Assembly (NCBI RefSeq): GCF_001649575.2
Contig: NC_051443.1
Coordinates: 12,970,630 to 13,034,629, forward strand
Reading direction: 5' to 3'
Source of the DNA: Kryptolebias marmoratus
Lineage: Eukaryota; Chordata; Actinopteri; Cyprinodontiformes; Rivulidae
Length of the DNA: 64,000 bases
In this document: one piece after another, positions 19,601 through 32,880 of the stretch
How positions within the stretch are numbered: position 1 is the stretch's first letter
Layout: every line of letters starts with the position of its first letter
Notes under the pieces: generated by a model
Database searches by the model: none
What the model was told of the DNA's origin: nothing
Seen by the model: the letters and a program-made list of their open reading frames with translations, nothing else
Program-made: the position numbers and the translations under genes

Positions 19601-22600
19601 CATTACTATAGTTGGCTGCGTTTTTATAAAAAACGTAAGAGTCCACTCCTCTCAGATGGACTTTTTATTCCCAGCTGAAATTGCTTTTAGTATTACTATA
19701 AAAAGTCAATCTTGTACGGAAACTAAAACCAACACAAAACATCATAACCTCTTAAAACAGCAAACATTATGTCATTGTCTGAAATAAGGATAGATGACAT
19801 TGCCACAGAACAACAGAGGGGTGAGTTGTGACCTTGGGGAAAGCTAAACTGGAACCAAATGAACTAATAAATCAAAATGTTTCCTCTTGAATTTTAATAA
19901 AAATGCTCACATTACAATCTACAAATTAGCCTTGAACTGATTTCCAGAAGTTGTAAAAGCAGCAAAATATATTAGTCAAAAAGATGAATATGGACCTTTG
20001 TGTTGTTGGTGTGAGAGAAGGATCAGAACACTGAGATCAGAATGAAGCCAAAGAAGAGCCAGAGAAAGCCGACATGGAGGCCTAGGATGAACCTCGTCTC
20101 TGCAGACCCCACATTAAAACCTATTATTATTATTATCATCGCGGAAATAAAACAAGAAGGACATGCAGACGACATACAGAAAAGCTTGAGCCAAGATTTG
20201 CACAGGAGGCTTTCTGGCAATCAGCAAACCACCATTCCAGCCCAGGCAGACCCAACTCCCATGCAAACACTCATTGATTGAAATCTCACACGAACTAATA
20301 TATGAACCTTTAAGCCACCCGCCTGAAGGATAAATGAAGAGATACAACATTGAAAGGCCTCTGAGCTCGTCTGAGGTGCAAACCTTGCCTTCCAGAATCC
20401 AATAAGTGTCACAGAAAGCCACAGTCCTGCAAATGTCTCAAGAAAAAAAAATAGACACAATACAAGACAAAACTTGTGCTTGTACAAATGTACAGGGCAG
20501 TGTTGTGTCAATAAAGATGAATTAAGTCATGTATCCTGACAGTATCACAAACTTAGAGCTCTGTAATGTTTCACAGAAGACACATTCTTTTAAAAAGCAG
20601 CTCAAACTCATCTTTTCAAACTTGCTTTTATGTCACGTCTTTGTGTTTTTGTTTGTACTTATTATATTATTAGCTCTTTGTGATCTTTATCTTGAAAGGT
20701 ACTATAGAATTAAACCTTTACTTCAGTTACTTTCACATTAAACAGGGCAGCTAAAGCTACACTCATTTCAGCTTTTATTGTTGGTACAGTACTCTAGGTT
20801 TACAGCAAAAACGTGTTTAAGTGAACTGAACAAGAGAGAACTATGTTTTCCTCAAACTCTTTGACTGAAATAAAAAACGTATCTGAACAGAGTGCACAGA
20901 GATGTTTGGAAACTGTACAATAAAGAAGAAAATATAAAAGCTGGTAATTTAAAAATCAAGACATTTTCTGGACACACACACACACATAAATGTAGCTGTG
21001 AACTGTAATCCGTGTATGTCTATTTTTTTTACTGACTTTAAAGCCAACGTCAAGCTCTAATAAAATAAAATACCACATGACATTGTAGTTTGAATCAGGT
21101 TAATTTGATGAAATGTTGTATCAAGTGATTTTATTAGATTCCCACCAAGCTGTCAGAAATGCTGCTAAATAATGTTTACCATCAGATTCACTATAAAATC
21201 TGTCACAAGTCAGAGTTTCAGATGATGTAATAGTTAATTTATTGAAATGAAAATGGATCTAACAATAGTCTAATGATATTTTCAAATAAATCACATTTTT
21301 ATGTGATGAAAAAAGATACTTAAAACAATCTTATCAATCATTTTTATTAGCTCTTTTAACTATATGTCAAAGATTTATTGTCATTGCACCATCAATATGG
21401 GCAATATAAATTGGCCTGGTTGGATTACAATAAATCATAGGCTATTATATTTCAAGTGCTTTGCATTAATGCTTTTCATGCCAATAATATATTTATTAGC
21501 CACTGCCCTGTTGCATACATCTGGTTTAGATGATAATGAAGAGATGCTGAAATACTCAGAACCTAATAGACCAGAAAGAAATGAGCGAGGAAAATGTAGG
21601 CTTATTGCAGCTGATATTATAACAATATTCAACAAAGTCATGTTTTTATTATAACATGCAGCCCTAATTTTAATACATAATGTTCCAAATTTATCAATGT
21701 CAAAACAACCCAAACTGCAAATTTAATATGTGTTAAAAAAGTGTTCTCCTCCACCAGAAATGGTGTCCTTGACAGCCATACTTAATTTTTTATTCACAGT
21801 TTTCAAGCCTCTCTGTGGTAATAATAACAACAATAACAATACCTACAATTCAGAATATTGCAAATTATTCTGTAACAGAAAATACTCATGATTATAATAA
21901 TTTTACCTTTGATAAAACCATGTAAACACACACAGGCAAAAATATTATCATCCAGCTTTGCTATTAGGCTGCAGACAATAATGATTTGGAAACTCAGAGA
22001 CAAAGTCCTACACTGCAACACTTAAATTACTTTATTCAAAATGGCTTCTTTGATCTATTGCCGCTGATGCACCTTTTTACTAAAGGTGATAATTGCAGTA
22101 GAGCTTATTTCACTCATTTATGCCTTATATGTGAATATCATTATATGAGCAGTCATGAGCCTTCCAGAAAAAATACTGCTGTGTCTTAAGATGTGTTTCT
22201 TTGTTGATGTTTGCAAGTTGCTTTATAGGTACTCACTGCAAAAATCAAACACACACAAAAAAGAGTTTACTCAGGAAAATTTTACAAATGCATGATGCAA
22301 TTTTGAAATGTGGCTCCACGCTCAGTATAAACAAATATTTTTATCTGCATACTTTATCTGACAAATTTAGCATAAATACAAACCAATACATGAAAAAGGA
22401 TCAGACTTCTCAATCCCAAACAGCTCTTCCATGGACGTCGCCATTTTTAACCCATTTTTAGTCACTTTCTGTAGGTAAACAAACACGTTTAGTTGTTCTC
22501 AAATTTTGCTTACAAATTATTAATTTCTGGACACATCAATATGAGAAAAAAGTGCAGATTTTGTTACCTATATTATGAGTTTTTCTTGGTTACTGGTCTC

Positions 22601-23029
22601 TTATGACAATCTTAGATTCTTCTGGAAGGAAGAATCCCCCCCACATATATCCCTCCCTTAAAGAAGATGGGTAGATCAACCACACCTTGAGTGAAGCTAG
22701 GAAGAGTAAGGTAATGTCTTCTGCTAAATATGGAAAAAAGCTGCAGCAGATTGCTGAAAAAACAAATAAATAAACAAACAATATCACTCAGAAATACATA
22801 TGGAAACAACTATTGCATAATGAAGTGGCTCAGAATTGCTTTGAGCTAAGGAAATTTACTACACGCAGCTGGTTGAATCAACAAAAAAGCAACTTTGAAT
22901 ATCTCTGAATAAAGATCAAATTTCACTTGCTTTTCCCTTTCACCTTTCTCTTAACCTGTATGAGATAACGTATCCGCATACATGTGAGACGCTAGAAAGG
23001 ATGGGAGGAGGGAGAAGAGAGAGGAAGAG
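16641..23029. other. Long intergenic stretch without recognised gene
   Basis: No exon with supporting homology was seen. Small items: a 12-bp inverted repeat (GGATTGCTGCCA at 18873-18884 with its complement at 18927-18938), possibly a degraded inverted-repeat element; a T run near 18632-18648; and a short 'agatttattgtcattgca' repeat scrap near 21370. Regulatory DNA for rxfp3 may lie here but cannot be recognised by eye. Confidence 0.4.
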
Positions 23030-23053
23030 CGAGAGAGAGAGAGATAAACAGAC

Positions 23054-23112
<59 letters not shown>

Positions 23113-23115
23113 AGA
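23030..23115. repeat. (GA)n microsatellite upstream of rxfp3
   Basis: An almost pure GA tract, slightly interrupted by GATAAACAGACAGACA, lies about 430 bases before the rxfp3 start codon. It may sit in or beside the promoter or 5' UTR. Confidence 0.95.
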
Positions 23116-23545
23116 GATATACAGGTTCAATTAAACAGTGAGATTCTGTCAGGATGAGATGAGTTTAAAGGGGTTATTTGTTCCCTCGTAGCGCCCGTTC
23201 AGCACCAAGGACAGCGCCAGATTGCGCCGGAGCGCTGCGTCAGGACGCGTCCTCTTTTTGTTGGAGAGCCTCAGACACATTCAGAAAAAAAGGAAAGAAG
23301 AAAAAAATTTGAGAGCAACAAGACAACCCGATGATCATCTACGGCACATTTTCTCCTATTTCCATCCTTTGGATTCACAAAGAAGCAGCTGCGTGTTATT
23401 CTGATTTTATAACCAACGTAGTTTTGGCGCATGAAACTAGAGAGAGGATTTGTTTTAATTTTTTACCCCTCTTCTCTAAACACGAATGAGTTGGATCAGG
23501 ACATGACTTTGCTAAAGAATTTTGGAGGATAAAAGGTTAAAAAAG

Positions 23546-24772
23546 ATGTCAGGAGAATTTACAGACACTAATGAGGAAAGCACCTCCGGCTCGGTCCTCA
23601 ACTTCAGCTGCGTTTCCAACACTACCAACTGCTCGCACCATGAGTTCCGCATGTTGGAACTGGGCAGAACGGATTTTGTGGGAGACGGTGCTGCTGCCGT
23701 GAGGATTACCATCTCTGTCATCTACTCCCTGGTCTGCGCGCTGGGTCTGGTAGGGAACCTGCTGGTCTTGTACCTGATGAAGTCCAAACAGGTGTGGAGG
23801 ATATCATCCATCAACCTGTTTGTGACCAGTCTGGCTGTGACGGACTTTCAGTTCGTGCTCACCCTGCCGTTCTGGGCGGTGGAGAACGCGCTGGACTTCA
23901 CCTGGCCTTTCGGCAAAGCCATGTGCAAGATCATCTCTTACGTGACCGCCATGAACATGTACGCCAGCGTGTTTTTTCTCACGGCCATGAGCGTGGCGAG
24001 GTACTGCTCCCTCGCCTCTGCGCTCAAGGGCAGGCGGCGGCGCGCGCACTGCTGCTCCGCGCGCATCGTCTCCATCCTCATCTGGTTCGCCGCGGTCTCC
24101 GCCGCCCTGCCGCAAGCCGTTTTCTCCACCACCTTCTCCGTGTCCAACGAGGACCTGTGCCTGGTGAAATTCCCGGAAACCAACGGGTCGTCGACGCAGT
24201 TTTGGTTCGGCCTTTATCACTCCCAGAAAGTGCTGCTGGGCTTTTTGGTGCCTCTGGGCGTCATCTCGGTGAGCTACCTGCTGCTGCTGCGCTTCATCAC
24301 CTCCAAGAACATCAACACCTCCAGCGCCAAGCGGCGCGCCAAGGTCACAAAGTCCGTCACCATCGTGGTGCTGTCCTTTTTCCTCTGCTGGCTGCCCAAC
24401 CAGGCGCTGACCGTCTGGGGCATCCTTGTCAAACTCAACGCGGTCAACTTCTCCTATGAGTACTACACTATGCAGGCGTACGTGTTCCCCGTGTCCGTGT
24501 GCCTGGCGCACTCCAACAGCTGCCTGAACCCCATCCTGTACTGCCTGATGCGGCGGGAGTTCAGGAAGGCGCTGAAGAATCTCTTCTGGCGCATGACCTC
24601 CCCGACCATGACCACCATCAGACCGATCACAGCCTCCACCAAGCCGGAGATGGAAGAGCAGGGCCACGCGCTGGTGGCCGGGAACGCACCAGTGGCACCG
24701 GCGGTGCTGTTTTTCCCTCCGGGGGCTGTGATTTACAACGACAGGCGAGATCTGCCGCAAAACAGCACGTAG
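23546..24772 (+). CDS. rxfp3: Relaxin-3 receptor 1 (relaxin family peptide receptor 3), class A GPCR
   Basis: Intronless 408-residue receptor starting at ATG 23546 (A at -3). In the family it is a plasma-membrane, Gi/o-coupled receptor for relaxin-3 type neuropeptides. Seven membrane segments are clear. N-glycosylation sites are N19, N25 and N28. The GNLLVLY segment lies in TM1 and LAVTD in TM2. The W-x-x-E-x-x-x-D ligand-binding motif is present (W110, E113, D117). C127 and C205 form the expected ECL1-ECL2 disulfide. The DRY position reads ARY (151-153). CWLPNQ lies in TM6 (281-286) and NPILY in TM7 (328-332). A long stretch from TM2 through TM3 and the TM6 segment match mammalian RXFP3 closely, while the third cytoplasmic loop is shorter than in human. 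The coding region is far more GC- and CpG-rich than its surroundings. Teleosts have several rxfp3 paralogues; the slc45a2 neighbour argues for the orthologue of human RXFP3. Confidence 0.93.
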   Translation: MSGEFTDTNEESTSGSVLNFSCVSNTTNCSHHEFRMLELGRTDFVGDGAAAVRITISVIYSLVCALGLVGNLLVLYLMKSKQVWRISSINLFVTSLAVTDFQFVLTLPFWAVENALDFTWPFGKAMCKIISYVTAMNMYASVFFLTAMSVARYCSLASALKGRRRRAHCCSARIVSILIWFAAVSAALPQAVFSTTFSVSNEDLCLVKFPETNGSSTQFWFGLYHSQKVLLGFLVPLGVISVSYLLLLRFITSKNINTSSAKRRAKVTKSVTIVVLSFFLCWLPNQALTVWGILVKLNAVNFSYEYYTMQAYVFPVSVCLAHSNSCLNPILYCLMRREFRKALKNLFWRMTSPTMTTIRPITASTKPEMEEQGHALVAGNAPVAPAVLFFPPGAVIYNDRRDLPQNST

Positions 24773-25470
24773 TTTCATGACACTTTGTGTTGCTCCCTGG
24801 AGTTCTTACCCTGCATGTTGCCAGAACGCTTAAAGAAGTCCAATCTACTTTTACTTTTGTTTTTTTTATTCAATGAGCAGATAAATCACCATAAATCATA
24901 TCCACACATGTTGTTCCAGCACTCTAACCAAGTTTGCAATCAGAAGTATAATTCACCTGTGTACAAAAATGACGAGCATGTTTTACGTGCCATGTTTGTT
25001 CAAAGATGTAAAAATGTTTAACGTGCCTGTAAACTGTATCAGTAAACTGTGAGACACTGCTCCTTTTCTTTGCTCAGAACAGGGGGCTCCAAGCTGAGGT
25101 TCACACCTGTGACCCAAAATAACACGGAAATGAATCCTATTCATACTAGATTTATAAATACAAAAGGACGTTTTAGAAGGTTTTCTGTCCAGTTTAATGC
25201 AATATGGGAATACAATTTGACTAAACTACCAAATCAAGGAACTAAACAGACTGGTTTTTATAGCCTACTTGCAGTTTGTTATCCTGGTTGCCACTTCATT
25301 GTTTTCACTTCCAGCTACAAACTCTGGTCTTAAAATCTGAAATTCATGAAAAAAAAATGAAACAAATTTAATATATTAGTGGCAAGTTTCTGGGGGACAA
25401 CACAGAAAGTAGATTTTTGCACACAGATTACTGCATTATGAGTTATTGGAATACGGTATTAATTATGATA

Positions 25471-25476
25471 AATAAA
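25471..25476 (+). promoter_or_regulatory. rxfp3: Candidate poly(A) signal of rxfp3
   Basis: The first clear AATAAA on the + strand after the stop codon is about 700 bases downstream, giving a 3' UTR of plausible length. Confidence 0.55.
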
Positions 25477-26942
25477 GACTTGTCTTTGATAAAAACTGAA
25501 AAGCTTTGCTTATTTATTTTTTTAATTTATTTGTCAGGGGCGATGCAGTGAGAAAATTGTAACAGGTTAGAGTCCTTGTCCCGGCAAGGCTGTTGTACCC
25601 ACCGACACAATGCAACAATAGTCACAACAAATCATCATTAAATCATCAAATTATTGAAGGAAATGAATAGCTATATAAATTTAGTGAATAACAGTACACA
25701 TCCAACAAAAACAGATCATTTTTACATTAATTTTAACTGAGTGCTTCATTATTTTAAAGTTAGGATTTTAAATTTTCCACAGATATAAACAGAGCACACA
25801 TTTTGCAAGAACATGGTTTTTTTTTTATTCTTCATAATAGTTTGAGTTTTTTAAATGTCAGTGTTTGGATTTCTTAATGTAGCAAACTATTTTTTTTAAA
25901 TATAAAATCAATATTGAGTCTTTACTTGAAGCTTCAGGTAGGTTTTGGAGCTCTGCATAAATTTTATCCTGTGGAAAACAAAATTAAGGCTGCAGACCTC
26001 TGGCTCTGAATGACATTTATGATTGAAAATTTCATCTGCTGGATAAAAATGAGTGAAGTGAACCCCAGAGAAAAATGCTGATCATAACTTTGGGATTAAA
26101 AAAAAACAAAAACAAAAGCTAGAGGATTGCAAAATTAAATTTGTTAGAAAAACAAACCAAACAAAAAGCCATTGAATTAATATATGAAGCAAATATTCTC
26201 AGTATGCACGAGCAGTGGCCCCTTTTTTTATCACTTCCTTAACATTTTATTAGATTTTGCCAATAATGTCTGAAAGTGAAAGAAAATCATAACTATTCCT
26301 TCTTCAATTAAACCTCCAATACGCAAAGATAAGAATATGCCATGCAGTTTGTTTCATTTTGTTCAACCAAAGTGAATTAATTATTATCAATTAAAAAATT
26401 AATCATTAATTGACAAAAAAGCAAATGTTCAAGAAAGATTCAAATCAATTTGACATCGTTTGGTGTACAGAACTTTATGGTATCCAACAAGAGAGGTGAT
26501 AGATCACATTTATGTTTGATTCATTCGCAGCCATTTGTCAGAAGGCATCAGTGACCTTTACTAAACCTCAGGCAACTTAATTATAATCTATGTTGCAGAT
26601 GTCAGCTTTCTCTTGAGTCACTTACACACCAAACAATTATGAACTTTTTAATATTACTATTTTTAAGACACTTTTTGACAACTTAACTGTCAAAATCGGA
26701 CAAAAACCTTTGGACCAAATAAAGCATCAGACTAGTTGCTGCCAAATTTCTGAAGTGAATCTTCTGAAATGGATTTGGTTGGAAACTTTCTAATCATTTC
26801 TCTAATCGGTGTACTCCTTGTTAGACAAAGCTGAGTAGAAACATAAATAAAGGTAAATTAAGACTTAATAGATGTCCTGCAGACTCACTACAAGCCATCT
26901 GTAATAAACACCTCATGTTATTTAATTAAGCAGCTAAAAGCA

Positions 26943-26968
26943 ATATATATATATATATATATATATAT
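26943..26968. repeat. (AT)n microsatellite
   Basis: Simple alternating AT run between rxfp3 and slc45a2. Confidence 0.95.
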
Positions 26969-28163
26969 CTTTGTACATGGAAACCAGCTAATCTGATTAG
27001 GAGTAAATCTCTGGAGGGCCACAGGACCTGGCTAATAAATCAGTATAAGAGAGCAATCTGTCATGTGGGTGTTGAATGCAGCACCGTCAGTCAGCCTAAT
27101 GCATTTTATCTGTGGGTAAAACCTCCCTTTGAGGGATAAAATCGACTTAAATCAAAACCAGGATTAAACATTCAAATGCAACAGTGATTATTCCCCAAGA
27201 GATTAGGCAGTATTCATCCCCGCGGTGCTGATGAGAACCCTTTGATTTGTCACGAATGTCTGGAAACAGACATAAATTTTGGAAAATCATCTGGATAATA
27301 TGGATCAGTTTCATACACAATTTGGCTTCTCATGGGAGTCAGGACCCTGAAAACCTGTGACGAGTTGACACAGCGGACTCAGAAGCTGCAGTTGTCAGTG
27401 CCACAGCGGGCTTTAACAAGTTGTCAAGGGTGGAAACAAGCTTTGTAAGGAGAAAGATCAGTGGCTTGCTCACATTTGGAAGCCTGGAGACAGACAGAGA
27501 CGCAACAAGGGGCAGACAAGAGGAACTTCACTGCAATGTTAAATGAGGAGAATCCTGGCCTGTAACTCGCACCAGCCACCCAATATTTCTTTCTGTCTTG
27601 TGCATAACGTTTTTAGTCTTAAACTAAATTACCTAGTCCACTGACATTACTCTAACTGTACTTTTGACAGTTAAAAAATGTCCTGACATTTTAAAAAAGA
27701 ATAAATCTTCTTTTCTATTAATCAAAAAAAAATAATTCCCCCATTTAAAGCTGCTAAAATCTAATCATTTGTCAAAATGTGAAACATTAATGTGTTTCAC
27801 TTGAAAATTTTACCTGCAGAGTCCCTGTGAAATAAATGATAAAACAGGAAATTACCAGAAGCTTCAAAGCCCAAAGTCCTTGTGCAAAGTGTGTACAACA
27901 AGATGAACTCAAATTCTTTTGAAGCTTTTGTTTTGATTACTTTCTAATAAAATGAGGCCGTAAAATGCACAAAATATATGTTTTATATTACATTGATATA
28001 TCTTAGTGTCTTAGAACTTTCCTAACCAGCTCAGGATGTTGGTATAGTAATGCTATTTAGAAAAAAAAGTGTTTAAATATTACTAATTTTTTGTTGTTAA
28101 ACCTTCCGTATTTATCTATCTGTTTTTTGCTGCATCTTCGTACTTTATATTTGCTGATTAATT

Positions 28164-28391
28164 CAGGGTCAAAGGGAGCTGGTGCCTGTTTCCAGCAGTC
28201 ATGTGAACAAGAGGCATGGGACACCCTGGACTCATCACTAGTCAACAACACACAGACAGTGTGATCACACCTACAAGCTATTTAGAATCAGCGATTTACT
28301 AACCTGCGTGTTTTCGGACTGTGGGAGGAAACTGGAAGAACCTGAAGAAAACCCACGCATACAAGAAAACTAGTAAACTCAAAACAGAAGG
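28164..28391 (+). repeat. Dispersed repeat family A, copy 4
   Basis: Shares GGGAGCTGGTGCCTGTTTCC, 'gggacaccctgga', 'ttttcggactgtgggaggaa' and 'gaaaacccacgcat' segments with the copies at 13416 and 59798. It is more diverged in the middle. Confidence 0.75.
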
Positions 28392-30763
28392 GTCAAAAAA
28401 GCAGCAAAACAAACTTTTTCCCTGTCAAAGCCACAATAGCTGTCAAATTTTTTTGTATATGTGTATCATTTATGACAAAAATAATCACTAAATATGTGTT
28501 GTTCTCTATGAAAAGTCCACCACATAATTTGTAGTAAAGGAGTGAAAGTTTTGTTGCCAACAATCACAAGTTGTAAACAAAGGCAAGGAATATTTGCTGT
28601 TTTCTAACGCAATTTTTACAAAAACTCTGATGAGTCTGAGTTACAGTAACATCCAAACAAACAAATTGTGTTAGAAGTATAAAAAATTGCATCAAAGACA
28701 ATGAAAAATCATGTATTTTGACAGCTGTTATGGCTTTAAGCAACAATGCTAACTATTCTTTAGAACTAATGTATTTAAGTAACATGCAAATGATTTGAAT
28801 GGTATTTATTAACTTTTGCATTTAAGTGTACATCATGTCAGTTTTGTGTCTGGCTGAATTGCTATTACAACATACACTGGATGATCCTGTCAAATTGGAA
28901 AGTTATCAGCCCCCTTTGGGTCAGTTTTCTTTAAAAGTACACTTGTTAATGCAGCCTTTCAAACTTGGCCCTCGTCCTTGTTGGCTCTGAGATGAAGTAA
29001 ACCCCCTGCAGACAGAACAGGTTGTTTATGAAGTATTGGACTGACAGGGATAAGGCAGCGCACCGTCTCTTGACCCATCCCAAAGAGAATACTGCAGAGG
29101 GTGTGCTGGTTAGTATTTCCTTGGTCTATGGAAAGGGGAATGTAAAGCAGCAGGGGTTGGATTTACTTCAACGAGCCAAGACAGAAGGCGCTGGTAGGCC
29201 TGAAAAAGATAACTAGGATAAATATAAAGCTATGAGCTGCAGTTGAAGACCAAAAGATGATTACAGACGAACAGCTGGATGCTGGCCTCAGCAGACAAGA
29301 AACAGCTCCGTGAAATCAAACAATGCAAAGGCTAAGAAGAATGAGAGGAAGGAAGCCAAGTGAGCAATATCTACACTTTTTACCCCTTTCAAAACAATGC
29401 ATTTGTACAAAGTGGGATGTTGTGATTTCAAAGCATAAAAGCAGAACAAATGAAACAGAGTTCATGTTCTTATCAAATACTTTTTAAAAACAAATTAATA
29501 CATCCAAAGTTGACACGCAACCTGGATGCAAGAGAATCAGTTTGAGGCAGTTTGAACATATTTTAGTCTAAACTCTTGTGCGCTTTAATTGCCCATGCAA
29601 CCTTGTACGTCCTCCAAGCTCATTGTAGCATAGAGATGCTGTCACCATTCAGCAGATAAACAATGCGAAAACAGCCTTTAAAAATCAATCATTGCACATA
29701 TGGGTATTTCCAAACTGCACAGAGAACCACAAGCAGCCGGTGGAAGCACCACCAAGCAAAATTCACAGCTCAGGAGATAGCAACCAAAAGTTCCCCTCCG
29801 GGCATCAATTATACCGGTGAAAAGTCATGGCTGTTTGTCAAAATGACATAGTTTGAATTTTTTCCCAAACTATCTTTCCCTAAAGCCCTAAAAATGATTT
29901 AGATGTAACTCTGTACCTAGAGCAGTATCTCTGATCCATGAACATGCAAATTCCTCCTGCTTGCCTGCATCGTAAGCTTATGACTACTCACCTTGAATTC
30001 TGCTCAAAAACTTTTAGTGTCCCACGCTGCACAGAGACAAACTGGAAATCTGAAGGTGGAAAACTGAATCACAAAATGTTGTATATGAGGTTGATGTATT
30101 ACACTACATAGCAAACATAAGAGGTAACAGACCATTCAATTGGCTACGCTATCAATCAACTGATGTTGTGTTACTAATGTGTGATGTTCATACCAGAGGC
30201 TTTCTAGTTTCTCTTTTATTTGTGACTCGGTGATGCTGAAAGAAAAGGAATAAAATACAAAATCAGATTAGACAGAGACAGAACTGCAAAATGGCATAAT
30301 GATGGGGAAACCAAGATCACACAATGCCAAAACAAAACCCAAAAGAACAGGTTGCACCACAAATACTCTATCCTCCTCAATCCAACTGCACATTTCTGTG
30401 GATCAGTGGTGCATCCAACCTCCCTAAGTGACTCCAAACCTATGGCTACTTGATGAACATGCTTAACCAAGGTCTCACTGCAGATGGTCTCACATAGATC
30501 ACAGCAAATGCAGCATATGGACACAGTGCGTCGTCCATAAGGCATTAGAAGATACCTGGAGAACTGAATGAGCCAAACAGAACAGCCAAAAATGAGTACA
30601 GTTCTTGAACTTTGGAAATAAAACCAAAACAACCTTTTCAGTAGACTTTGGTCAAACCTAACCTGATGAAGAGGACAGTGTGTAACCCAACCAGGACTTT
30701 AGCTGTACCATTGAATAAGTTATAAACGGTAACACATCTTTCATCTCTCTGCATGCCGTATAT

Positions 30764-30947
30764 CAGTTTTTCCGAACCCTGGTCCTGAAGGAACACCGTT
30801 CTGAATGTTTTAGTTGTTTCTTTGCTATTGAGCAGGTCCGCAGAAGCTTGCTAATCACTCACGCATTCAAATCAGGTGTGTCAAAGCAGGGAAACAGCTA
30901 AGACATGCAGAATGGTGTTCCTTGAGGGCCAGGGTTGGGAACCACTG
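30764..30947. mobile_element. hAT-like non-autonomous element with 8-bp target duplication
   Basis: A 184-bp element starts CAGTTTTTCCGAACCCTGG and ends CCAGGGTTGGGAACCACTG, so the ends are imperfect inverted repeats. The inverted similarity extends inward (for example 'cctgaaggaacacc' against 'ggtgttccttgagg'). It is flanked by 8-bp direct repeats, CCGTATAT (30756-30763) and CCATATAT (30948-30955), with one mismatch. Eight-base duplications and C-A-G-type ends are the hAT hallmark. It has no coding capacity. Confidence 0.8.
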
Positions 30948-32763
30948 CCATATATATTGCATGAATCCATTTTTAAAGCCTGTTGCCAAAAAGCAAAAGT
31001 TAGGTGACAGTTTTATTGAGATAAAATATGGTGTGGTTGGAGCGGGAAGTGTCTCGCCTGAAGTTACTTTTAAGGTTTGACCAAAACGGCTATCATTCTG
31101 TCATTTGTCAACATAAGATGAGATTAGTTTTAATCTCTTGTAAAAAAAAAAGGCAGTGGGTGATATGCATTTGTTCAAGGAATGCTAGGCCTTTAATTGG
31201 TTCAGTCATGGAACAGTCGCCACCAATTGAACAATTGTAGGTTATATCCTCAGCCCTGTAGTGTGCTAAAGCCTGCTTAGGCACAAGGAACCTTTGGCAC
31301 TTTCCCTTTTATTGGTGAGAATAGAAAGAATGAGAAGAGCTTTCAAGATCCTGCATGAGGGTGTAAAGGTGCTACATTACTCATTTAACATTTCCAGTTC
31401 AAACTTATTCGTTTTCATCCTGGAACATTTTCACATTATTTTTTATTTACGTTTTACATGAGCATGTCTGCACACCTTAAACTTGCTAATAGTTTTTTTG
31501 GGGAACAATGTTTTGTAACGTGGAGGCATACGTTTCAAGCCCGGGGGACTTTCAGAGAGCTGTTGTATGAGGTTCGTGCATCCCAGTGAGCGCGGGGAAA
31601 ACACGTCTGGAACATGTTCATCTAACTCAGCCGCCTCAGGTTTCAGGGATCAGGAGATTGCTATCACAAAAAGAGATTTGACGAACCCCAGCTCATCACT
31701 ATCTTTCATTACAGCCACCCGAGAGACAAGCCCAAGTTTCTGCTCGTGGTTTCAGGAGGCTGAGGTGGTAAATATGTGTGGACCTGTTCCTGTCAGAGCA
31801 CACAGCCTCTTAATCAAACTCTTCCACTTGCTGTTCAGCCACAGAGGGTCACCTGGCAACTAATTTAGAGCTGGAAGAAGAGAACAATGCAAGTACTTTG
31901 TCTCATGGTAAGTAAAAACTGCCTGAGCCTTTCCTTTTTGTTGATGAGACCAGCCTGGAGCAAATTCTGGTCAGGAAGGGGACCACCGCCACCTGAACCA
32001 TCTGTTCTACCTCACTGCTGTTTACACTATGAAATTAGTAATGAATGGAATATAGTCAAAATAAAGAGAATACATTTAAAAAGGTGACAAAATCAACCCT
32101 AAAGTTGGTCTTTTTTTGATTTGTTAGACTTTAAAATGGACTTTTTTAATATCAAGAACAGCAAATATTATTTTTAGCATCATTTAATCAGCTTTGATTA
32201 ACCAATAGTAGTGAATTTCAAAACTGTGTTAGCCAGGAAACTACAACCATTTAGGGATATTTACTGTTTAACAGAATATGTATTCAGATATTAAATGAGA
32301 TGGAATCAAGTGTGTATAAAGAAAGTGAGTCAGATAATCCCAGTCCTTGAGTCGATCCTTACTGTGGGCCTAATAATCCAAATCCCACCAACCAGCAACA
32401 CTGAGTGGATATGAAATCAAAGGCTTACAATCAGAATATGCAATTTAGTGCAATTACCTCTTAAAGTTCAAAGAAATTAATAAAAGAAAGCATCTCCTGC
32501 TCAAACTATGATTTAGAGTAATAACGACAATGATTTTCAGTGAAAGAAGCAGCGACATCAGTCACTCTCCTTTCAAGATGCTTCAAATAAATTCATATAT
32601 CAATAAAAAATGAAAAATTCGACCCCTAAAAAACTATATATAAATAAATTTAAACTACTAAGGAAATATTTAAAGCATTCATATTTTTGTTTTAATGATC
32701 AACATTAATGATTATAACATTTGGAAAAATATTTCCATGTTAAGGTACATTTTTAACAAATAT

Positions 32764-32880
32764 AAATGGTAAATGGTCTGCGCTTTATCTAGTCCAAGGA
32801 CCCCAAAGTGCTTTCCACAACAATCAGTCATTCACTCATTAATCCACACTTTCACACACTGATATACTGCATTCTATGAA
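32764..32880 (+). repeat. Dispersed teleost repeat (TAAATGGTCTGCGC type)
   Basis: The text reads ATGGTAAATGGTCTGCGCTT, then 'tagtccaaggaccccaaagt', 'gctttccacaacaatcagtc' and 'attcactcattaatccacac'. This resembles a short interspersed repeat seen widely in percomorph fish. Class uncertain. Confidence 0.6.

Noticed and set aside
23804..24778. 324-codon open frame antisense to rxfp3 (and a 221-codon frame at 23794-24459)
   Set aside because: They are shadows of the GC-rich receptor coding sequence. The rxfp3 frame has unmistakable GPCR motifs; the others have Arg/Gly/His-rich composition and no family resemblance.
28970..29340. Moderately GC-rich stretch with a 64-codon frame (29022-29216)
   Set aside because: No flanking splice sites that make sense and no recognisable homology; could be transcribed but cannot be supported.
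30216..30632. 138-codon minus-strand open frame between rxfp3 and slc45a2
   Set aside because: No domain, splice context or family similarity is visible; length alone is not enough in this much sequence.
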